A DNA stretch of 14,294 bases, taken from positions 1 through 14,294 of the forward strand of contig JAHISE010000011.1 of assembly GCA_018818235.1 (NCBI GenBank), in the 5' to 3' direction. Shown here in pieces: positions 6,134 to 14,204 of the stretch; positions within the stretch are counted from its first letter, which is position 1; each line of letters starts with the position of its first letter. The notes beneath the pieces are model-generated. The model was not told where the DNA came from, ran no database searches, and worked only from the letters and a program-made list of their open reading frames with translations. The DNA comes from Patescibacteria group bacterium (lineage in GTDB: Bacteria > Patescibacteriota > Gracilibacteria > Peribacterales > Peribacteraceae). The position numbers and the translations under genes were made by a program.

Positions 6134-9100
6134 TTAATCTCTATTCTTTCCTTTTTTTCTCCAGTCAAGCTTGTACTCACCAAAATAACTTGATCGTTGT
6201 TCATTTGGATCTAAAGTTTTTCCATCCTGCATAAACTCTCGAAGTTCATTTTTCAATTTTTGAATTTTTGTAACAAACTGATCGAAACTCATTGGCCGTT
6301 TGAACATTTGATTTACCTCGTAATCCATAATCTTTACAAATGTGTCTATACGTCTGTGCTCAGGCCAATTATCGCTTTCGCCAGCAACGTCACTTAAATA
6401 TTCAGCTTCGTCATGTTGTAATAGTGTTTCCGAAAGCTTTACTACAAAATTAACTCTATCTCTTTTTGACTGCTTATCTCTTTTTTCTAAAGTCATTTGC
6501 ATAAGATACGGATAATACAGAGCTTGAAGTTTATTTTGTTGATGTGCTTCCAAATATGAAATCACCTCGTTACTTGCTCTTGCAGGAGGGCCCAATGATA
6601 AATCAGTACCAAGATAAGGATTAGCCCCCCTTAGGTTTTGCAATTCTGATTCAAGTATCTCCGGATTTTCTAGCTGCTTAGCGCGACGACGTAAGTGTCT
6701 CAACTCAGCAAAACTTTGAGCAAGCTCAAGTTGTTCAGAAAATGGATATTTGGAAAGCTGTTCTTTGTTTTCCTGCAAAAAGGAAAGCATATCATTATAG
6801 AAATGACCAATCTTATCTTCAAAAATAATCATACGTTGCTTATCGAATTCTTCTGAATCGTTGCAAGTATGCTGTAAATACGCTTCATCCTCAGAAGTAA
6901 AATCAACAATTCTGTTGTTATATATATATGCATGTAATGCTGTATCACGTCGATATTCTTTTGAAGCTTGATTTTCCACGAGCCAATCTCTTTCGCCTTC
7001 CATAATTGCAACCAACTCAGAAGGTTGCTTCTGTCTGAATTGCTGTAATTCTACTCTGTTGGCATCAATTGCATAATCATACAAGTAATCTGAAGTATAG
7101 TTTTTGGTAACCAGGCCTCCCAACGCTAACCACCCAGCAGGGCCGGAGAATGCGAATGCTACAGGTACACCTACCACACCAACGCCAGCATCTGCCCCCT
7201 GAGTATATAACTTACTTCTTAGAATGCGTTTTTCATTTTCATTACCCTGTTTGTCTGCTTGTTTTATTTCCTGATAGGTAATATTCATAAAATAACCCTC
7301 TAGCAGAATACCAAAAACAAGAAGAGAACGTCCGACCAACTTACCACCCTTATATACTTTTCCCAATTTGAGTGAATCAGTTGCCAAACCACTGGCCCGT
7401 TCCAGTCTGGTTATATCAGCTGCAACACTTGGCGTACTAGTAAATGCTTCTTTTGCCCTTCCAATTAGTTCTGTAAATGCTTCTGGACGAAAACTCGGTA
7501 ACTTTCGCGGAAGTTCCCTCAGGAATCGAACAACCTGATCGGGATCCAGTAAATCAAACATTAAGCGTGCTTGTTCAATAGTTTTAACCGGCATACGCAA
7601 TACTGCAGATGGAGCCTCTCCGGTAATACCGAGTCGTACGAATCTTCTCATTGCCGAAGTTCTTTGTGCTTCGTCCAAACCATCTACTTGGCTCAGAGCT
7701 TTCTTTAGTGCTGAAACTTTTTCTGGAATAGAATCCATTTTGTGAGCCTTTTCTATTACTTCCCATAGATCATCAGATATTTCTATTGTATTACCAGTTA
7801 GTCTAGAAAGAAGCTTCTGGCTAATTTGACGACGTAACATTCCTGTATCACCAACTTTTTTGAATCCATCCAATTCACCCATATATTTCTCGACCTTCTG
7901 TCTAAAGGCATCACGAGCTGCTCTACGTTTAGCTGCTTCGGGAATCTTTTCTATTTCATCCAATTCTGTATATAAGTCGTCAAATTGTTTCATCAACTCT
8001 GTTGCCCTGTCGCTCTTAAGAGCCTCTACAAGCAGAGGCCCAATACCCTGTTGAACTTGTTCCGCCGAATATCCCGACTTAAGCAGAATTTCTTGAAGTT
8101 TCGCCGGATCAGCCTCAAAACTACTTAGAATCCTGGCAACTTTTTCCGGTGATTTCGGAAATTGCTTTCTTATCTGTTTTCCATATCGCTCAAATTCTGA
8201 TTTTTTCATTGAAGAAAGAAGCGATTTACCTCTTTTGTTTAATCTACCTCTTTCAAGAATAGCAAATCTGCTTTGTAAATCTGTAATTTCGCTATAGATG
8301 TCTTTTGCAGCAATTCTTGCACTTCTAATCTGTTCAATAGTAATTGAATTATCGAGATTAAATACTCTTCTAAATTTTGTTAGATCTTCAGTACTTGAAA
8401 TCGCATCAGTGTAAAACCTATGCAATCTGCCTGCATTCAATTGATATGTAACTCTACGAATCTGCACACCTACTGGAACACCTACAGCTGCTGTACCTGC
8501 AATAATGCCTGCAATCCAAAATATTGGGAAGTTTCTCGCCTCTGCCATGGATCTATCAATTGCTTCCTGAACTGCATCAGCTGTTTTTAATCTAATAGTT
8601 TCACCTACGTTGCTAACTGTAGTCTGATGTTCTGGAGGAATTTTCATCTTTTCCATAGCTTCAGTTAAACCTTCTGCATCAGTAGCAGTATCTATAAACA
8701 AAGATACCACTCTATTAAATAGTTGTGATTCAAGATTTATTACAACTTTTCGATTATCAGGATTTTGTCTTAGCAAACTTAATGACTTCATTGCGAGCAT
8801 CAGATTCGGGCCCGGCTTACTTGCAGATTCCTGTGATAGCCTAAGTAAGTAATACATACTGGCAATATCCTTATTCTTTAGCGATCCTTTTTCCGGATCT
8901 AACAAATCCTCAAATGCTTTAATGGCTTTTTGCTGCCAGTTATCACTGGTATCAGCATCAATAAATAGTGAGGACCTTAATGAAGAAACAGTATCATCGT
9001 TGGCAACTTTTCTTACCATTACTTCTACAATTGCCTTTTCAATTTCTCCCAACTCATCGTAATTAACTTTTCTGTTCCTAAGTGGAACACTGTGTTCTTT

Positions 9101-10579
9101 ATCGTACAGGTATTCCAACACCCTATCTAAATGACTTCGTAATTCTGATTCAGATAAATTTTGAAATTCCTTTATTTGAGCTACTTCCATTAGTATTTCA
9201 TTATCTATTTGTTCACGAAGTGCGGGTGGAATACTGTCTATATTAAAATCAATCGTGATATCGGATAAATCTGGTGCTTGACCAGGGGTAAGCTTAATTA
9301 TTTTTCCATCCTTGATAAATTCAGTAGATTTTTCAGCAATTACCCTAGATAAACCATCCGTAGTATCCTGAACTCCTGGTAAAAAGCTTGATTGTTCCAA
9401 AGCTTGATACAAACGCACTTCACCTCTGTTAGTAAATCCTTTGTTTTCCGCAAAAGCATCTATTGATGTTATATGTTCAGAAACATATGTAACAATTAAC
9501 TTTAGAGCTTTAATATTTTCTATTGAAGTTTCATACCCAATATCTTCCAGAACAGATATATATGCCTGTTCTTCTTTCTTTGGTTTTCCATCTTCTTGTA
9601 AACAGGGCAATACGCAATACTTCAGTCTAAGATTTTTCCCAACCATTCTGATTAATATATTATTAGCAACAGGCGCAAGCCTATCTGCACGATCGTCTCC
9701 TTCTGTTAGATGATGTTGGTACGACAATATCTTTGCAGTTGTTGCGATTGCTGTATTCCTGCGATCATCCAATTCCACTTTATCTGCCAAAAACTCAGGC
9801 AACTCAACGTATCTATAATCAGCTTTCCATCTAATATGATATTGGTTTAATGAATTTAAATATCCGGCAAGCTCTCTGAAAAATTCTTCCCCAGCTTCTT
9901 CATCTACTTTCTCACCATTTTTCGAGATTTCAATGACCTCTTTTAGAAGTCCTGCTACTTTTCCTCTCTTAGTAATTATTGCATCAAATTCTTTGTCCCA
10001 TTCAGCTTTCTGTAATGCAGTTTTTCGTACTACCATCTCGGGTTCAAGCAATAAATTGGATACTGCATTTTCCCAATCAGGGATCATATCCTCGTTTATA
10101 GACATTGCTTTCTCTAAACCATGGTACTTTTTGTATATCTCTTTGTTAAACGCGGATTGCAAAAGATCTTTTGTTACTAACGCAGATATTGACGAAGGCA
10201 TATCTATGGTTCTATCAGGTCGTGCCCATTTAATATGATATTTATTGTATTGATATGAATATCGACCAAGAGATAACAATGCTTCTTGCCTTTGCCCTTC
10301 TGATAATTCTGCCACTCCAAATAAACCTTCAATGAACTGCATTACCTGTTCCTGCTTTTCTTTTAAAAGCTTATTATCAACATCAAGTTTTTCTTTTTGT
10401 TCAGGAATTCGCGGTTCCAGTAAAGTCGGGTGACTGCGAGACAACTCGATCATTCTTTCAACTGAGCCCCTATGTAAAACATCCACATTCAGCAACCTGA
10501 TAAACTTTTCGTTATCAGTTTCATTTGACTCTATATGTTCAGAATTGCCTTGAAATGTTTCATTTGAATTTTGTGCCAT
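6134..10579 (-). CDS. Unrecognised 1481-residue helical protein with hydrophobic segments
   Basis: I do not recognise this protein. It has no signal peptide; its start MAQNSNETF is polar. Residues 1-680 are mostly charged and helical, and contain an internal duplication: residues about 101-130 and 234-263 share Y, N, YHI, W, R and P in exact register 133 apart (YHIKW at 114, YHIRW at 247). A hydrophobic segment lies at about 684-707, followed by a charged, probably coiled-coil region (708-1080). A second hydrophobic segment (about 1081-1102) is followed by a Gly/Val/Ala-rich one (about 1129-1157), which could form a membrane hairpin. The last 320 residues are polar and end in a basic KKGKNRD. 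It sits 34 bases after the 224-residue gene and 42 before lepA. It could be an envelope-associated scaffold or a secreted element, but nothing in it proves either. Base use resembles the neighbours. Confidence 0.9.
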   Translation of the reverse strand: MAQNSNETFQGNSEHIESNETDNEKFIRLLNVDVLHRGSVERMIELSRSHPTLLEPRIPEQKEKLDVDNKLLKEKQEQVMQFIEGLFGVAELSEGQRQEALLSLGRYSYQYNKYHIKWARPDRTIDMPSSISALVTKDLLQSAFNKEIYKKYHGLEKAMSINEDMIPDWENAVSNLLLEPEMVVRKTALQKAEWDKEFDAIITKRGKVAGLLKEVIEISKNGEKVDEEAGEEFFRELAGYLNSLNQYHIRWKADYRYVELPEFLADKVELDDRRNTAIATTAKILSYQHHLTEGDDRADRLAPVANNILIRMVGKNLRLKYCVLPCLQEDGKPKKEEQAYISVLEDIGYETSIENIKALKLIVTYVSEHITSIDAFAENKGFTNRGEVRLYQALEQSSFLPGVQDTTDGLSRVIAEKSTEFIKDGKIIKLTPGQAPDLSDITIDFNIDSIPPALREQIDNEILMEVAQIKEFQNLSESELRSHLDRVLEYLYDKEHSVPLRNRKVNYDELGEIEKAIVEVMVRKVANDDTVSSLRSSLFIDADTSDNWQQKAIKAFEDLLDPEKGSLKNKDIASMYYLLRLSQESASKPGPNLMLAMKSLSLLRQNPDNRKVVINLESQLFNRVVSLFIDTATDAEGLTEAMEKMKIPPEHQTTVSNVGETIRLKTADAVQEAIDRSMAEARNFPIFWIAGIIAGTAAVGVPVGVQIRRVTYQLNAGRLHRFYTDAISSTEDLTKFRRVFNLDNSITIEQIRSARIAAKDIYSEITDLQSRFAILERGRLNKRGKSLLSSMKKSEFERYGKQIRKQFPKSPEKVARILSSFEADPAKLQEILLKSGYSAEQVQQGIGPLLVEALKSDRATELMKQFDDLYTELDEIEKIPEAAKRRAARDAFRQKVEKYMGELDGFKKVGDTGMLRRQISQKLLSRLTGNTIEISDDLWEVIEKAHKMDSIPEKVSALKKALSQVDGLDEAQRTSAMRRFVRLGITGEAPSAVLRMPVKTIEQARLMFDLLDPDQVVRFLRELPRKLPSFRPEAFTELIGRAKEAFTSTPSVAADITRLERASGLATDSLKLGKVYKGGKLVGRSLLVFGILLEGYFMNITYQEIKQADKQGNENEKRILRSKLYTQGADAGVGVVGVPVAFAFSGPAGWLALGGLVTKNYTSDYLYDYAIDANRVELQQFRQKQPSELVAIMEGERDWLVENQASKEYRRDTALHAYIYNNRIVDFTSEDEAYLQHTCNDSEEFDKQRMIIFEDKIGHFYNDMLSFLQENKEQLSKYPFSEQLELAQSFAELRHLRRRAKQLENPEILESELQNLRGANPYLGTDLSLGPPARASNEVISYLEAHQQNKLQALYYPYLMQMTLEKRDKQSKRDRVNFVVKLSETLLQHDEAEYLSDVAGESDNWPEHRRIDTFVKIMDYEVNQMFKRPMSFDQFVTKIQKLKNELREFMQDGKTLDPNEQRSSYFGEYKLDWRKKGKNRD

Positions 10580-10613
10580 GTGGTCGATTTTTGTGTTTTT
10601 TTAAAAGACTTTT

Positions 10614-11288
10614 TTAGAGTGTAGGTACAGTTGGCAAAGTGCCACCTGCGCCTGCTCCTGCACCGGGCAGATTACCAGCATTTGGTATTTGTTCCATTAT
10701 CTCCGGAATGGTTTCACCGGCTGCTCCGGCTGCTTCGCCAACAGCGTCAGCAACATTGCCTGCTACCTCTCCTGCTTCTGCTACCACCTCCCCCGCCTCC
10801 GCAACAACCTCTCCGGCACCTGCAACGCCTTCTCCAAGCAATGATCCCATCACCTTTGCCTTGATCCAACTTATGGCAGTTGCCCCTGCACCTGTGTAAT
10901 AAAGTGCAGCAGCCGTAATACCAAGAACAACAGCAGCCGTAATGTATGGATGAGCCTTAACAGTCTCCCAAGTGGCCTTCATGGCTCTTCCGGGCATCTT
11001 CTTAAGCTTTGTAAACCATGACTCTTTCCTCTCTAATTCCTGATGATTAAGACGCAAATGCTCAACTAGTTTTGATGCATTGCCGTTTAATTCAGGATAC
11101 TTTTTTTGCAAAGCTGCCATCAAATCTTCGCGATCTCCTACTGAATCGGCAGTTGTATGAAGTCGATCAACATCATAATCAATGTCACTCATATATTCTC
11201 CAAACTCACGCTGGTTCCTGAAAACCGGAAATTCGAAATGTTCCAATCTGTTTTCTCCCGGTGCCTCTGGTGCGGTATCAGAAATCAT
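10614..11288 (-). CDS. Unrecognised single-pass membrane protein with Ala/Gly/Glu-rich tail
   Basis: No family is recognised. The 224 residues divide into a soluble, acidic N-terminal part (1-90), a basic stretch (94-108, KLKKMPGRAMKATWE), one strong hydrophobic segment (about 113-133, weakly continuing to 141), and a low-complexity tail (150-224). The tail repeats EVVAEAG twice in tandem (160-173), then degenerates into Ala/Gly/Val/Glu, and ends in a Gly/Pro/Thr-rich region. The basic side before the segment predicts an inside N-terminus and an outside tail. There is no LPXTG motif. Its ATG is two bases after the stop of the 136-residue gene, so the two are probably translationally coupled, and 34 bases precede the giant gene. 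A membrane-anchored partner of that protein is a fair guess only. Confidence 0.85.
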   Translation of the reverse strand: MISDTAPEAPGENRLEHFEFPVFRNQREFGEYMSDIDYDVDRLHTTADSVGDREDLMAALQKKYPELNGNASKLVEHLRLNHQELERKESWFTKLKKMPGRAMKATWETVKAHPYITAAVVLGITAAALYYTGAGATAISWIKAKVMGSLLGEGVAGAGEVVAEAGEVVAEAGEVAGNVADAVGEAAGAAGETIPEIMEQIPNAGNLPGAGAGAGGTLPTVPTL

Positions 11289-11290
11289 GT

Positions 11291-11701
11291 TTATTTGGTG
11301 TACGAAATAGAAGCATTTGTTTCCAGTATCTCGTGCCTTATAAGTGTCATTCCTGCCAAACCTTCAACATCCTCATCGGTTTTTGCAGACTTTAGGACAC
11401 TCCTGATAAGCACATTCATTCCCTTAGCTCCAATGGTAAATGCAAGCTCGCGCAGGATATCATCGCCGACATCATTCAGATTTATATCCATTAGCTTTTC
11501 GCCGGATTGAAGTCTCTCCAATATGGTCAAAGCTTCCGGATACTTATCCAGATCCACCATTTGCATGCGCATTTTAAGAACCTCTGGGGGTTCGTATGCG
11601 TCAATGGTTTCATCCTCCACTGTCCATCCTTCTTTAAGGTCATCCGAAAAATTATCGAATTGAGGTTTTTCCTCAGCCGTTAGATGTATAGTATTTAACA
11701 T
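11291..11701 (-). CDS. Unrecognised acidic soluble protein, 136 residues
   Basis: No family is recognised. The protein is acidic, lacks a signal peptide or membrane segment, and looks helical from about residue 38 onward. The N-terminal 40 residues are rich in Asp/Glu and aromatic residues (FDNFSDDLKEGW, 15-26), and a more hydrophobic helical core follows (about 84-125, including IGAKGMNVLIRSVL). It is the first gene of a tight group with the 224- and 1481-residue genes (gaps of 2 and 34 bases), and starts 24 bases after csaB. An extended -10 with a perfect TATAAT lies in that gap. AGAGG is present upstream but only two bases from the ATG, too close to serve as a Shine-Dalgarno. Confidence 0.85.
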   Translation of the reverse strand: MLNTIHLTAEEKPQFDNFSDDLKEGWTVEDETIDAYEPPEVLKMRMQMVDLDKYPEALTILERLQSGEKLMDINLNDVGDDILRELAFTIGAKGMNVLIRSVLKSAKTDEDVEGLAGMTLIRHEILETNASISYTK

Positions 11702-11710
11702 ATCCTCTTT

Positions 11711-11719
11711 ATTATAACA
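11711..11719 (-). promoter_or_regulatory. Extended -10 promoter before the orphan gene group
   Basis: On the minus strand TGTTATAAT is a perfect extended -10 (TGn plus TATAAT) inside the 24-base gap between csaB and the 136-residue gene. The hexamer ends nine bases before the ATG, so the mRNA leader would be about three bases. It would allow the three orphan genes and lepA to be expressed apart from csaB. Confidence 0.6.
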
Positions 11720-11725
11720 GAAATG

Positions 11726-12661
11726 TTAACTAGCTGATAGATTGACAGTTAAAGCTTCTTCTCCTCTAGTATAAAGCTCTAATATTTTACTTCTGTCAAT
11801 ATTTTTTAAAGCTGATAGTTTATCCCCCTCGCCTTGCATAACAATCTGAACTTCTTTACCAAGAGCGATCGCAACCAACGCACCGTGATACCTTTGAGTC
11901 AGAACAGTTTTTCCTTTTGATATTTCTGCTATCAACTCCCCGAGAGTTTTTATTGGAATAATTTCTGTTTCCATACCAAGACTCATACTCATGCGAGTAC
12001 AAAGCTCCAGCTCCTTACCCGAAGCCGGATTGAGTGATAGGAATCTGATCTGATCCCGGCCTCTTTGCTTGATGTCCATCAGTGCTTCCAAGAATGATTC
12101 TGACGAGTTATTTCTTGGTATAACTATGAGTATATTTTGTGAACATGACTCTGGGTTTTCGTTATTAATAAGCGATATTATCGGATCACATGTTTGAACA
12201 ACATTTGTATTCTTTTTCCAATCTTTGATTCGATCAAATGACAAGTTATCACGCACAGAAATAAACACAGATCTCTTAACCACCCATCTTGCACACCACT
12301 CCCCGACACCGGTTTTAAAAGGACCGATCCCCTGAAAAGTCAGGTAAATCTTTTTTCCAAAAAGTCTTGCTACAAAAGCATGCCACCACCAGATTAAACA
12401 AGCTCTCGGAGACTCGATATCTGTGAATAGTGAACCTCCACCAAAGACCATTCCCCGAGATTTCCTGAGTGCATTCAGAGTCTTCCACCAAGGTTTGAAA
12501 ATTGATCGAAAACCGCAAGGTAACCTTGGAACTTCACCTTCCACAGGATTAGCTGAGATTACCTTAAAAGAAGCCTGAGGATACTGCATGAGGAAATAAT
12601 CCTTAAGCGCCTCATCTCCAAGGTTTCCCACGCCGTAATTGCCTATAAGCAAATAGCTCAT
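11726..12661 (-). CDS. csaB: CsaB-like polysaccharide pyruvyl transferase
   Basis: The family transfers a pyruvyl group from phosphoenolpyruvate to cell-wall polysaccharides; in Bacillus anthracis CsaB does this so that SLH-domain surface proteins can bind. The 311-residue product has the N-terminal GNYGVGNLGDEA (7-18), VFGGGSLF (72-79), FQGIGP (109-114) and the late conserved TQRYHGALVAIALGK (255-269), in the expected order. I start at the ATG at 12661 (MSYLLIGNYG) rather than further upstream at 12730, because the fold begins there and an extended -10 (TGGTATCAT) sits exactly six bases before it. The extra upstream codons overlap the heptamer repeat. The substrate cannot be told; no SLH-domain gene is in the window. 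It is probably the first gene of the group running to lepA. The symbol is by family resemblance. Confidence 0.85.
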   Translation of the reverse strand: MSYLLIGNYGVGNLGDEALKDYFLMQYPQASFKVISANPVEGEVPRLPCGFRSIFKPWWKTLNALRKSRGMVFGGGSLFTDIESPRACLIWWWHAFVARLFGKKIYLTFQGIGPFKTGVGEWCARWVVKRSVFISVRDNLSFDRIKDWKKNTNVVQTCDPIISLINNENPESCSQNILIVIPRNNSSESFLEALMDIKQRGRDQIRFLSLNPASGKELELCTRMSMSLGMETEIIPIKTLGELIAEISKGKTVLTQRYHGALVAIALGKEVQIVMQGEGDKLSALKNIDRSKILELYTRGEEALTVNLSAS

Positions 12662-12667
12662 GGGTAG

Positions 12668-12676
12668 ATGATACCA
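12668..12676 (-). promoter_or_regulatory. Extended -10 promoter of csaB
   Basis: TGGTATCAT on the minus strand combines TGn with a 5/6 match to TATAAT, and six bases separate it from the ATG at 12661. The predicted transcript starts on the start codon. No convincing -35 is seen, as is usual with an extended -10. Confidence 0.55.
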
Positions 12677-12718
12677 GAATAATAAACAATTATTCTTATT
12701 ACAGACGGAATGTGCCCT

Positions 12719-12788
12719 GTCACTGGTCACTCGTCGCTAGTCACTGGTCAATAACGAAAAGACTAGTGACAAGCGACTGGCGACACGC
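12719..12788. repeat. Inverted heptamer arrays forming a large hairpin
   Basis: Four heptamers GTCACTG, GTCACTC, GTCGCTA, GTCACTG lie at 12719-12746, and four of the complementary type GACTAGT, GACAAGC, GACTGGC, GACACGC at 12761-12788. The arms 12726-12749 and 12761-12784 pair at 19 of 24 positions around an 11-base loop. The element fills the gap between rplS and csaB and could terminate or stabilise the rplS mRNA, although no T run follows. The same heptamers occur inside lepA (5495-5526). Confidence 0.8.
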
Positions 12789-12832
12789 AGAAAATATATT
12801 AGAAATAAGAAAACGTATCACTAAATCTAATA

Positions 12833-13369
12833 TTATTCCCCCTTCTTTTCTTCTTCTTTTACCTCTTCATCCGCAGGGACGTATCCCTGCTCTGGTTCAG
12901 TTGTTGTTGAACCTTCTGATTCGTTTGGTTCCTCGACCGGTGCTTCAACAATATCATCGTCATCAACCACTTGCTGATCACTCGCATCTGCTGCGGCAAT
13001 GGAAAACTCGTCTGCGTTTGTAAACCTTTCGCTCAGGCGTGCTGCCTTGCCACGGCGTCCACGCAGGAAGAAGAGTTTGGCTCTTCGGATTTTGGCGACC
13101 TTCTTTACTTCAATTTTATCAATAAGAGGAGATTGTAATGCGAAGATGCGTTCAACCCCTATCCCTCCCACTATCCTCCTTACAGTAAAAGTAGTATCTG
13201 TGGAAACCCTGCCTTTGTGCATAGAGATTATCAGACCTTCGAATACCTGTATGCGCTCCTTTTCTCCTTCTTTAATCTTCTCGTGCACACGTACAGTATA
13301 GCCGGGCCTAAGCTCTGGGCGCGGTTTGGTAAAGGTTGCCGCTTGATCCTTGAGTAATTCTGAGGTCAT
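12833..13369 (-). CDS. rplS: Large ribosomal subunit protein bL19 with acidic C-terminal extension
   Basis: bL19 lies at the 30S-50S interface of the ribosome. Residues 1-115 match the family: PGYTVRVHEKIKEGEKERIQ (22-41), FEGLII (43-48), FTVRRI (61-66), GVER (71-74) and RRAKLFFLRGRRGKAARL (95-112). The normal protein ends here at about 115 residues. This one continues to 178 with a low-complexity tail (118-178) in which about 22 residues are Asp or Glu and only a few are Lys. The tail has the same codon style as the core and no stop or frameshift, so it appears to be genuine. In many bacteria rplS follows trmD; here it stands alone between a regulator gene and csaB. Possible promoter elements are TTTACA (13407-13402) and TAGTCT (13384-13379), 17 bases apart. 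Confidence 0.95.
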   Translation of the reverse strand: MTSELLKDQAATFTKPRPELRPGYTVRVHEKIKEGEKERIQVFEGLIISMHKGRVSTDTTFTVRRIVGGIGVERIFALQSPLIDKIEVKKVAKIRRAKLFFLRGRRGKAARLSERFTNADEFSIAAADASDQQVVDDDDIVEAPVEEPNESEGSTTTEPEQGYVPADEEVKEEEKKGE

Positions 13370-13378
13370 TGCCGAATC

Positions 13379-13407
13379 AGACTAACTGGCGTTTTTGGCT
13401 TTGTAAA
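13379..13407 (-). promoter_or_regulatory. Candidate rplS promoter
   Basis: On the minus strand TTTACA (5/6 match) and TAGTCT (3/6) are separated by 17 bases; the -10 ends nine bases before the ATG. An alternative hexamer TCTGAT lies six bases before the ATG. No Shine-Dalgarno is present. Confidence 0.35.
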
Positions 13408-13433
13408 GCTTTTTTGTACGTTTATTTATATTT

Positions 13434-13525
13434 CTAGTTAACTAGTTAACTAGTTGCAAGTTTGAAGCCTTGAGAGCACCAAATATTTCATAACGAGAAA
13501 ACTAGTAAACCAGTTAACTAGTTAA
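13434..13525. repeat. CTAGTTAA octamer arrays
   Basis: Three octamers CTAGTTAA, CTAGTTAA, CTAGTTGC lie at 13434-13457, and three more (CTAGTAAA, CCAGTTAA, CTAGTTAA) at 13502-13525, with 44 unrelated bases between. The unit is close to self-complementary, so each array can fold, and the two arrays can also pair. They lie upstream of rplS. The spacer 13370-13570 otherwise contains only the octamers at 13543-13558. Confidence 0.8.
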
Positions 13526-13542
13526 CAGATCTGCAATCACCT

Positions 13543-13558
13543 CAATACTCCAATATCA
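13543..13558. repeat. CAATACTC octamer pair
   Basis: CAATACTC followed by CAATATCA belongs to the family seen at 3261-3284 and 4206-4229. It lies just downstream of the regulator gene. Confidence 0.6.
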
Positions 13559-13570
13559 TCATATATCCTG

Positions 13571-14158
13571 CTACTTTTTTTGAGCATCCTCTATCTGCTT
13601 CTGAATTATATTATGTACTGTCAAATGCCTTGGATCGTTTATTATCGTAGTAATGAACCTGTCGCGTAAGCTAAGCCTGTAGAGAAAGTCACCCTGAGAG
13701 AATATCGAATATTTAATATTCTTAAGATTTGTATCTTGTAAAAGGAGTGCTTCCAGCATCTCCTTTTTTAATTCACCAACTATTAACAGATCCACCTTAC
13801 TTTCGGTACCTACAAAGTTACCGGCAAGCAAAATAAAATCTATATCCGGCAGCTTTTTAAGGCTAGCGACTATCGGACTCTCGGCTTGTATCTCTTTGGA
13901 AAAGATATTGCGCAATTCCACATAAAGCGAGAAATCAGGATCAATTCGATAGTACTTCTTTCTGTTCCTGTGGCGAGCACGTACTAGTCCTATCCTGCGA
14001 AGGTTTTCAAGCTCTCTTCTGATTGAATTGATCTGCTCATGAAGCAATCTGGTAAGTTCGCGTATGTAGTACTCCTCCTCCGGATGCAGTAGGAATGTAC
14101 TAAGCAGCTTGACTCGGGTCTGCGAACTAAATAGTGCTTTTAGGATTGTAGATGACAT
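13571..14158 (-). CDS. Winged-helix regulator with nucleotidyltransferase-like domain
   Basis: The 195-residue product begins with a winged helix-turn-helix (about 13-72): RVKLLSTFLLHPEEEYYIRE, a recognition helix around INSIRRELENL (43-53), and a basic wing RHRNRKKYYR (62-71). Such ArsR/MarR-like heads bind DNA. A second domain follows with FILLAGNFVGTESKVDLLIVG (108-128), resembling the start of a nucleotidyltransferase fold. The normal motif has two Asp in a D-x-D arrangement; here only D123 is present in KVDLL, so catalysis may be lost. I place the start at the ATG at 14158; a GTG at 14185 in the same frame would add nine residues. The stop is TAG. It is separated from rplS by 201 bases and probably forms its own unit. 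Its targets cannot be told from this window. Confidence 0.8.
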   Translation of the reverse strand: MSSTILKALFSSQTRVKLLSTFLLHPEEEYYIRELTRLLHEQINSIRRELENLRRIGLVRARHRNRKKYYRIDPDFSLYVELRNIFSKEIQAESPIVASLKKLPDIDFILLAGNFVGTESKVDLLIVGELKKEMLEALLLQDTNLKNIKYSIFSQGDFLYRLSLRDRFITTIINDPRHLTVHNIIQKQIEDAQKK

Positions 14159-14204
14159 ACTTATTATTATTGGTGATGTGTTCACAAATCGTACTCATGA
14201 ACAT

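Noticed and set aside
10614..10640. LPXTG-type sorting signal at the end of the 224-residue protein
   Set aside because: The tail contains TLPTVPTL but no LPXTG, no following hydrophobic stretch and no basic end.
10631..10899. Pro/Leu- or Ala/Pro-rich open frames on the plus strand
   Set aside because: They are the complement of the Ala/Gly/Glu-rich tail of the 224-residue gene and owe their openness to its composition.
11702..11710. Shine-Dalgarno for the 136-residue gene (AGAGG)
   Set aside because: It stands only two bases before the ATG, too close for pairing with 16S rRNA, and lies in the expected -10 to start spacer.
12662..12730. N-terminal extension of the pyruvyl transferase
   Set aside because: The family fold starts at MSYLLIGNYG; the extended -10 six bases upstream of that ATG would place the upstream codons outside the mRNA, and part overlaps the heptamer array.
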